Origin: an uncultured Opitutaceae bacterium
Lineage (GTDB): Bacteria; Verrucomicrobiota; Verrucomicrobiia; Opitutales; Opitutaceae
NCBI GenBank assembly: GCA_937958045.1
Contig: CALFXL010000016.1
Location: 1 to 37,383, forward strand
Length of the DNA stretch: 37,383 nucleotides
Direction: 5' to 3'
A program made the position numbers and the translations under genes. A model generated the notes under the pieces. The model was not told where the DNA came from and ran no database searches. It was given only the letters and a program-made list of their open reading frames with translations. Below, piece by piece: positions 32,018 through 37,383 of this stretch (its first letter is position 1; the number at the start of each line of letters is the position of its first letter).

Positions 32018-34876
32018 ATGCAGGCAGCCACCCACATTCACGTCAAAGGAGCCCGCGAGCATAACCTCAAGAATCTGGAGGTGCGCATTCCGCGCGGGAA
32101 ATTGGTCGTGCTCACCGGCCCGAGCGGATCTGGCAAGTCGTCGCTGGCGTTCGACACGTTGTATGCGGAGGGCTACCGGAAATACATGGAATCACTCAGC
32201 ACGCAGGCGCGCCAGGTGCTCGAGCAGTTGAAACGACCCGACGTGGATTTCATCCACGGGCTCTCGCCGGTGCTCGCGATCGAACAACGCACCGGCAGCG
32301 GTTCGCCGCGCAGCACGATCGCCACGGTGACGGAAATCGCCGACTACGCGCGGCTGCTGTGGGCGCTGCATGGAGAACAACGCTGCCCGAAAGATGGCGG
32401 CCGCGTGGTGCAGCGTTCGCTCGATGATAATGTGGCGCGCGTGTTTGCCGAAGCGCCGGGCGAACGGGCGATTCTGTTGGCGCCGTTGTTGCGCGCGAAA
32501 CCGAGCGTGTTACGCGAAGAACTGCCGCGCTTGCGACAACGCGGCTTTCAGCGCGTACGCATCGAAGGCGAAATCAAGAATCTCGATGATCCGCGATTAA
32601 TTCCGACGGGCGCGCAGGAAATTCCGGTGGAACTCGTCATCGATCGCGTCGTGCTCAACGCCGATCAACGCAGCCGACTCGCGGACTCGCTCGAACTGGC
32701 GTTTCGCGAAGGTCGCGATCGCGTAATCGTGTTGGTGCAAAAAACGTCCAGCGATCCATGGCGTGAAATCAATCTGAGCCAGTCGCTGGCGTGCGAAATT
32801 TGCGGCGACGTTTTCGAAAAACTCACGCCGCGGCATTTTTCCTTCAATCACAGCGAAGGCGCCTGCACGACGTGCGGCGGGTTGGGGCGAAAGCTGCGAT
32901 TTGTGCCCGATTTGGTCGTGCCCGATCCGGAAAAATCCGTGCGCGAAGGCGCGATCAAACCGTGGCGACTCGGCGGAAAAAATCTCATCATCAAACACAA
33001 CGCCATCCTCAAACAGCTCGCTGAGCAGTTGCCCTTCGATGCGGATGTGCCGTGGAGCTCGTTGCCGGAAGAGACGCGCAAGACGCTTTTGTTTGGCGCG
33101 GCGGATCGCTTGTTTGCTTTCAAATTGAAACGCATGCGCGAACCGCGGGCGATGCCGTTCGAGGGTGTGATCCCGATGCTGGAAGAGAGTTGGCGGGAAA
33201 CCGATAGCGATGGTTATCGCGCGCGCCTGACGACCTTCATGGTGAGTGGCGAATGTCCCGAGTGTCACGGCTCGCGTCTCAATGCGCGGAGTTCGGCGGT
33301 GCGCGTGCGCGGGCTGAGCTTGCCGGAGTTTTTTGCGCTGAGCGTGAACGAAGCGGCCGAGATCGGGCGCGCGCTCGTGGCAGAGCTTGCGGGTCGAGAA
33401 GCGCTCCGCGAAATCGTGACGGGCATCGAGCAACGTTTGGCGTTTCTTCTCGAAACGGGCTTGGGTTATCTCACGCTTGATCGCGATTACGACACGTTGT
33501 CAGGCGGTGAGGCGCAACGCGTGCGACTCGCGACGCAACTCGGCATGGGTTTGATGGGCGTGATCTACGTACTCGATGAGCCGAGCATTGGACTGCATCC
33601 GGCGGACAATGAGCGCCTGTTGCGTCAGCTGCGCGAGCTTCGCGATCGCGGCAATACGGTGATCGTCGTGGAGCACGACGAAGACACGATGCGCATCGCC
33701 GACGAGATTATCGAACTCGGTCCCGAAGCGGGAGCGGATGGCGGGCACATATTGTTCCAAGGCACTCCGGAAGCGTGTATGGCGCAGCCGTACAAAGTGT
33801 CGCGCACGGGCGCGTATCTCGCGCGCAAGATGTCGGTGACGAAAGACGCGAAAACGAAATCACCCGATGGCCTTTGGCTGACGGTGCGTGAAGCGCGTGA
33901 ACATAATCTCCGCGGTATCGATGCGCGTTTTCCGGTCGGATTGCTGACCTGCGTCACAGGCGTGTCAGGCTCAGGCAAAAGTACGCTCGTGAACGATGTG
34001 CTCGCCGCCGCGGCTGCGCGAAAACTCAACGGTGCGCGCACTATTCCGGGGAAGCACCGACACATCGAGAACCTCGATGTATTCGAAAAGTTAGTACAAG
34101 TGGACCAGGAACCGATCGGACGCAGTCCGCGTTCGAACCCGGCCACGTACACAAAGCTGCTCGATCTATTGCGTGATTTGTTCGCGCAGGTGCCGCTCGC
34201 AAAAATACGCGGCTACAAAGCCAGCCGGTTTTCTTTCAACGTGCGCGGAGGACGCTGTGAGCGTTGTCAGGGCGATGGTGTGATCAAACTCGACATGCAA
34301 TTCATGGCCGACGCGTATGCGCCGTGTCCGAGTTGTGGGGGGCGTCGTTTTAATCGCGAAACGCTCGAAGTGTTGTTTCACGGCAAGAGCATCGCGGATG
34401 TGTTGGAGATGTCGGTGCGCGAAGCGATGGGACTTTTTAAGAACATCCCGCGCATCATGGATAAACTCGAGACGTTGAATGCCGTCGGGCTCGGTTATCT
34501 CGCGCTCGGTCAGCCGGCGAACACGTTGTCCGGTGGCGAAGCGCAGCGCATCAAACTCTCGCTTGAGCTGAGCAAACGCCAGCAAGGCGGCACGCTCTAT
34601 ATCCTGGACGAGCCCACGACGGGCCTGCATTGGGCGGATATCCAGAATCTCATGGATCTGCTCTTCAAGCTGCGCGACGCGGGCAACACGATCATCGTGA
34701 TCGAGCACAACCTCGATGTGATCAATCTCGCCGACTGGATCATCGATCTCGGGCCGGGCGGCGGCAGCGCGGGCGGAGAGATTGTTTTTGCCGGATCGCG
34801 TAAAGAGATTGAGGAAGCGCCCCAATCGTTGACCGGAGCCGCGCTCAAACGCTGGCGCGAAGCGATCGTACGCTAA
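32018..34876 (+). CDS. uvrA: Excinuclease ABC subunit A
   Basis: 952 residues, usual UvrA length (about 940-960). It is the damage-recognition ATPase of nucleotide excision repair and works with UvrB. Two ABC modules: Walker A GPSGSGKSS near 34 and GVSGSGKST near 648; signatures LSGGEAQRV near 494 and LSGGEAQRI in the C-terminal half; Walker B VLDEPSIGL and ILDEPTTGL. A zinc module with CEIC at 259 and CTTC follows, and the DNA-binding zinc finger has CERC at 747 and CPSC at 770. The UvrB-interaction part near SPRSTIATVTEI is present. Near residue 120 only one cysteine of the optional extra CxxC remains (CPKDG), as in several phyla. ATG 32018 has no Shine-Dalgarno. It is divergent from the DUF1302 cassette and convergent with the Pal gene. 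Confidence 0.96.
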   Translation: MQAATHIHVKGAREHNLKNLEVRIPRGKLVVLTGPSGSGKSSLAFDTLYAEGYRKYMESLSTQARQVLEQLKRPDVDFIHGLSPVLAIEQRTGSGSPRSTIATVTEIADYARLLWALHGEQRCPKDGGRVVQRSLDDNVARVFAEAPGERAILLAPLLRAKPSVLREELPRLRQRGFQRVRIEGEIKNLDDPRLIPTGAQEIPVELVIDRVVLNADQRSRLADSLELAFREGRDRVIVLVQKTSSDPWREINLSQSLACEICGDVFEKLTPRHFSFNHSEGACTTCGGLGRKLRFVPDLVVPDPEKSVREGAIKPWRLGGKNLIIKHNAILKQLAEQLPFDADVPWSSLPEETRKTLLFGAADRLFAFKLKRMREPRAMPFEGVIPMLEESWRETDSDGYRARLTTFMVSGECPECHGSRLNARSSAVRVRGLSLPEFFALSVNEAAEIGRALVAELAGREALREIVTGIEQRLAFLLETGLGYLTLDRDYDTLSGGEAQRVRLATQLGMGLMGVIYVLDEPSIGLHPADNERLLRQLRELRDRGNTVIVVEHDEDTMRIADEIIELGPEAGADGGHILFQGTPEACMAQPYKVSRTGAYLARKMSVTKDAKTKSPDGLWLTVREAREHNLRGIDARFPVGLLTCVTGVSGSGKSTLVNDVLAAAAARKLNGARTIPGKHRHIENLDVFEKLVQVDQEPIGRSPRSNPATYTKLLDLLRDLFAQVPLAKIRGYKASRFSFNVRGGRCERCQGDGVIKLDMQFMADAYAPCPSCGGRRFNRETLEVLFHGKSIADVLEMSVREAMGLFKNIPRIMDKLETLNAVGLGYLALGQPANTLSGGEAQRIKLSLELSKRQQGGTLYILDEPTTGLHWADIQNLMDLLFKLRDAGNTIIVIEHNLDVINLADWIIDLGPGGGSAGGEIVFAGSRKEIEEAPQSLTGAALKRWREAIVR

Positions 34877-34888
34877 GTACGCGGACAC

Positions 34889-34915
34889 AAAAAAGCCCCG
34901 GAGAAATCCGGGGCT
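34889..34915 (-). terminator. Intrinsic terminator of the Pal gene, shared with uvrA
   Basis: AGCCCCGGA (34894-34902) and TCCGGGGCT (34907-34915) close a GAAA tetraloop. Six A at 34889-34894 give a T run on the minus strand, so it mainly serves the Pal-like gene. On the plus strand it lacks a T run but lies 17 bp after uvrA and may still help there. Confidence 0.9.
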
Positions 34916-34942
34916 CTGAGCACAGCTGTATTCAAAAAGTGG

Positions 34943-35506
34943 TTACTGCTTCAGGATGATAATCTCGACGCGACGGTCCTGAGCCATCTCGGTGTCGGTG
35001 CCGTTTTCCTTCGCTTCCATGTCGCCCTTGGAGAGGGTTTCGATGCGCGAGGAGGGGACGCCGAGGCTTTCGAGATATTTCTTCGCGGCGTTCGCACGAC
35101 GATCGCCGAGACCGAGATTGTATTCCGCCGTGCCGCGCCAATCGCAGTGACCTTCGAGGAGCACGCGATGCTGCGGGTTCTGGTCGAGGTGCGCCTTCGC
35201 TTCCTGGAGCTTGGGACGCTCGCTCTCCTTGATGCCGGCGCGGTCGAAGTCGAAGTAAACGGGCTGGAAGAGACCAATGATCTTGAACTCGTCTTCGATG
35301 ACGCCATCGCGAGCGGTCAGATCTGAACCTGCCTCGGTGAGGCCGAAGTCACCACTGTTCAAACCGCCGCCGAGCGCACCGCCGCCGGTGCCGGGGCCCA
35401 CCACGGTCGAACTCGGATCAGGACGTTGCGGTTTCTTAATGCAGCCGGAGAGCGCGATAGCAGCGCTCAAGAAAATGAAAGAACAGGACTTCGAGAAGAG
35501 GTTCAT
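34943..35506 (-). CDS. pal: Peptidoglycan-associated (OmpA-domain) lipoprotein, Pal-like
   Basis: 187 residues. A lipoprotein signal with lipobox ALSGC (lipid-anchored Cys22), a Gly/Pro-rich linker (about 28-52), then an OmpA C-terminal domain (about 78-187): FQPVYFDFDRAGIKESERPKLQ, LLEGHCDWRGTAEYNLGLGDRRANAAKKYLESLGV and RIETLSKGDMEA, close to the Pal consensus. It anchors the outer membrane to peptidoglycan. tolB and tolQR are not adjacent, so it could instead be another OmpA-like lipoprotein. Its ATG lies only 3 bp from the start proposed for the divergent chelatase, so its promoter must lie inside the first codons of that gene. Confidence 0.88.
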   Translation of the reverse strand: MNLFSKSCSFIFLSAAIALSGCIKKPQRPDPSSTVVGPGTGGGALGGGLNSGDFGLTEAGSDLTARDGVIEDEFKIIGLFQPVYFDFDRAGIKESERPKLQEAKAHLDQNPQHRVLLEGHCDWRGTAEYNLGLGDRRANAAKKYLESLGVPSSRIETLSKGDMEAKENGTDTEMAQDRRVEIIILKQ

Positions 35507-35509
35507 GTG

Positions 35510-36433
35510 ATGGAAAATCGGCGGTGGTTGACCTTATTGAGTAACGTAATTCCCTCGGCAAGTTATTTATCCCCGCCCGCCTTGTCATTCGTGAACTCTT
35601 CTTTTTCGCCGGTCTGTTTTCTCTTTGATAACGGTTCATTGCGGGCGGCTTCGACGCAAAATTTGCGTGGCGTTGCGACGGTCTTGGCGGAGGAGCTGCG
35701 GGTGGATGTGAGAGCGGTTTCGTTGCTGCATTCGAGTGCGGTGGATCCCGCATCGCTCGACGGGAAAAAGGCGGAGTTGTTGGAGCCGGCGTTGCAGACG
35801 TGGCTGACCGAGCAGCCGACGGGCGCGGCGATCGCGCTGCCCTTTTTTTTCGGTCCAAGCGCAGCACTGACGGAGTACGTGCCGGAGCGTTTGGCTGCGC
35901 TGCGCGGGAAATTCCCCCAGGCGAATATACGGCTCGCGCGCCCGCTGGTGGATCCGGCTGAAAAGGAGACGGAGATCGCGGACGCATTGGCGGACGCGGT
36001 GAAAGAAACGATGACTGCGCGGTCGTGGACGCGGCCGAAAGTGATCGTCGTCGATCATGGCAGTCCGCAGCCGGCCGTGGCGGCGGTGAGAGATCATTTG
36101 GGAAAACAAGTCGCGCAGCGTCTCGGCGCGCTTGTGGAAACCGTGGGCGTCGCTTCGATGGAACGACGTCCGGGACCTGAATATGCGTTTAGCGATCCGC
36201 TCTTGGCCGATCGATTGCGCACACCGCCGTTCGATCGCGGCAATGTGGTGCTCGCGATGCAGTTTTTGTCACCCGGGCGTCACGCAGGACCGGAGGGGGA
36301 CGTGGCGACGATTGTGCGAGCGGCGGAAGCGGAACGCCCCGGTTTGTGTATTGCCATGACGGATACGCTCGGCACGCGGCCGGGCGTGATCCGCGTGCTG
36401 GCGCGTCGCTATCGCGAGTGCTTGGGGCAATAA
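35510..36433 (+). CDS. Two-domain CbiX/SirB-type chelatase, first domain degenerate
   Basis: 307 residues from ATG 35510, which has an AGAGG 8 bp upstream; a GTG at 35591 would start directly at the domain. Two CbiX/SirB-like halves. The second has VIVVDHGSPQP (H183) and FLSPGRHAGPEGD (H258), the two histidines that bind metal in sirohydrochlorin cobalt- or ferrochelatases. In the first half the equivalents are FLFDNGSLR (N41) and FFFGPSAALTE, so both histidines are lost. The family inserts Co2+ or Fe2+ into sirohydrochlorin for cobalamin or siroheme. No other tetrapyrrole gene is in the window. It is cytoplasmic and convergent with the response regulator. Confidence 0.82.
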   Translation: MENRRWLTLLSNVIPSASYLSPPALSFVNSSFSPVCFLFDNGSLRAASTQNLRGVATVLAEELRVDVRAVSLLHSSAVDPASLDGKKAELLEPALQTWLTEQPTGAAIALPFFFGPSAALTEYVPERLAALRGKFPQANIRLARPLVDPAEKETEIADALADAVKETMTARSWTRPKVIVVDHGSPQPAVAAVRDHLGKQVAQRLGALVETVGVASMERRPGPEYAFSDPLLADRLRTPPFDRGNVVLAMQFLSPGRHAGPEGDVATIVRAAEAERPGLCIAMTDTLGTRPGVIRVLARRYRECLGQ

Positions 36434-36458
36434 AAAGGCCGCGCGACAAAGCGCGGCC
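36432..36458 (-). terminator. Terminator of the response regulator, shared with chelatase gene
   Basis: GGCCGCGC (36437-36444) and GCGCGGCC (36451-36458) with a 6-base loop. A-run at 36432-36436 (partly in the chelatase stop codon) makes a T run on the minus strand. Between convergent genes. Confidence 0.85.
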
Positions 36459-36486
36459 GGAGAAAAGGGAATGCGTTGAGGACGGC

Positions 36487-37134
36487 TCAGGCCAGCTTGC
36501 GCGGCTCGATGAGGCCGACTTCCAGCGCGTAGCGCGTGAGGCTCGCAACGTCGTGGAGGTTGAGCTTGCGCATCAAGTTCGTGCGGTGGTTGTCCACGGT
36601 CTTCACGCTGATGCCGAGCTTGGAAGCGATTTCCTTGGTGCTGTGGCTTTCGGCGACGAGCTGGAGGATTTCGCGTTCGCGGTCGGTAAGAAAATCAGAG
36701 GTCGAGCTCGAGGCGGGATTAGCGACGACATTGCGCAGAAGTGCGGCGACGGCCGGGCCGAAATACGTCCCGCCCGCGGCGACGGTTTCGAGGCCCTTCT
36801 TAAATTCGGTGAGACCGGCGGTTTTTTCGACAAAACCGTGCGCGCCGGCTTCCAGCATCTCGCGGACGAGGACCGGGTTTTCGTGACCCGAGAAAACGAG
36901 CACGCGGACATTTTTAAGCTGCTTGCTGACGCGGCGGAGCAGATCGACGCCGTTGAGGCCGGGCAGTTTGGCATCGAGCACCAACAAATCGGGCTTCACC
37001 TCGAGGCACAGATTATAGGCGCTCTGACCGTCACCGCTCTCGCCGACGAGCTGGTAATTGGGGTCGGCTCGCAAGATCTCCACGAGCATTTCGCGGATGG
37101 CGGTCTGGTCCTCGATGATGACAAGTCGTTTCAT
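36487..37134 (-). CDS. NarL/FixJ-type response regulator
   Basis: 215 residues. Receiver domain (about 1-120) with IIEDQ, phospho-acceptor D54 in LLVLDAKLPG, VLVFSGHE and the late lysine in GFVEKTA. A LuxR-type HTH (about 148-210) follows: LTDREREILQLVAESHSTKEIASKLGISVKTVDNHRTNLMRKL. It is a DNA-binding regulator controlled by phosphorylation. No histidine kinase is adjacent; the hybrid kinase at 8.4-12.3 kb is 24 kb away and has its own receiver, so pairing is unsupported. ATG 37134 is preferred over a GTG two codons earlier; neither has a ribosome site. Confidence 0.94.
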   Translation of the reverse strand: MKRLVIIEDQTAIREMLVEILRADPNYQLVGESGDGQSAYNLCLEVKPDLLVLDAKLPGLNGVDLLRRVSKQLKNVRVLVFSGHENPVLVREMLEAGAHGFVEKTAGLTEFKKGLETVAAGGTYFGPAVAALLRNVVANPASSSTSDFLTDREREILQLVAESHSTKEIASKLGISVKTVDNHRTNLMRKLNLHDVASLTRYALEVGLIEPRKLA

Positions 37135-37272
37135 AGGCACTATTGCTCATGTACTCTCGGCGAGATGTCCCAATTACTGAACGCAAAAATGCTCTCGGGG
37201 CGGTGAGTTAACGGGTCATTTACGCGGATTTTACCGGTCGCAGTAGGCGCAACCCAGGTTTTGCGAAAATCC

Positions 37273-37287
37273 CGCGGTTTACCCGCG
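37273..37287 (-). terminator. Weak hairpin downstream of tRNA-Lys
   Basis: CGCGG (37273-37277) and CCGCG (37283-37287) with a 5-base loop. On the minus strand it lies about 32 bases after the tRNA CCA end and is followed by a short T4 run. It could end tRNA transcription. The rest of the spacer 37135-37319 shows no gene; it should hold the promoter of the response regulator, but none was convincing. Confidence 0.35.
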
Positions 37288-37319
37288 CTGTGTACTTTCT
37301 TCTCCCGCGTGACCTCGCA

Positions 37320-37383
37320 TGGTGGGTTGACTGGGATTCGAACCCAGAACCAACGACTTAAAAGGACGCTGCTCTACCGTTGA
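37320..37383 (-). tRNA. tRNA-Lys (anticodon TTT), 5' end outside the window
   Basis: The minus strand reads from inside the D stem: D loop AACGGTA, GAGC, anticodon arm with loop CTTTTAA (anticodon TTT, U33 and A37 correct), variable loop TGGTT, T arm CTGGG-TTCGAAT-CCCAG, acceptor strand TCAACCC, A73 and an encoded CCA. The first ~12 bases (acceptor 5' strand and D-stem start) lie beyond the window edge. The anticodon stem (GCGTC/GTCGT) has a U30-U40 mismatch and a G27-U43 wobble. Confidence 0.95.

Overview
The window looks like a chromosomal segment of a high-GC, Gram-negative bacterium, most likely a verrucomicrobium of the Opitutaceae type. The reasons are the outer-membrane machinery (Pal lipoprotein, a DUF1302 barrel, an AsmA-like protein), the GldA/F/G + DUF4340 block, a sulfatase-fold gene, near-absence of Shine-Dalgarno motifs, and short degenerate repeats in the spacers. 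The taxonomic call is an inference from content; no rRNA is present. Coding density is high and no spacer exceeds about 240 bp. No insertion sequence, phage gene, CRISPR array or plasmid function was seen.

Layout. 195-1412: trpB, ending in a bidirectional terminator against a secreted beta-propeller resembling oligogalacturonate lyase. 3.2-6.1 kb: a two-part LOG-family protein diverging from a secreted FKBP-type prolyl isomerase. 6.2-8.4 kb: a dienelactone hydrolase diverging from a sulfatase-fold protein whose active-site residues are missing. 8.4-31.8 kb: one long run of minus-strand genes. In transcription order it holds a four-gene envelope/export cassette (DUF1302 barrel, DUF1329, Ycf48-like propeller, RND/MMPL transporter), an AI-2E/PerM-family membrane protein, three cofactor genes (nadC, birA, coaX), a Gld-type ABC transporter (gldA, gldF, gldG) with a DUF4340 partner, a large AsmA-like protein and a 1305-residue hybrid histidine kinase. 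32.0-34.9 kb: uvrA, divergent from the export cassette. 34.9-37.1 kb: Pal-like lipoprotein, a divergent two-domain CbiX/SirB-type chelatase and a NarL/LuxR-type response regulator. The window ends inside a tRNA-Lys(TTT).

How genes may work together. The DUF1302-DUF1329-Ycf48-RND genes are spaced 15-18 bp apart or overlap, so they probably form one translationally coupled system moving a hydrophobic compound between membrane and outer membrane. The GldA/F/G + DUF4340 + AsmA genes form a second envelope-directed block. nadC, birA and coaX supply NAD, biotin loading and CoA and look like housekeeping genes.

Most unusual: the sulfatase-fold protein without formylglycine or metal aspartates; a dispersed 7-bp-period repeat in three spacers; and a 9-bp tandem array of the palindrome CCTATAGG. 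Start codons without a supporting ribosome binding site are uncertain by a few codons throughout.
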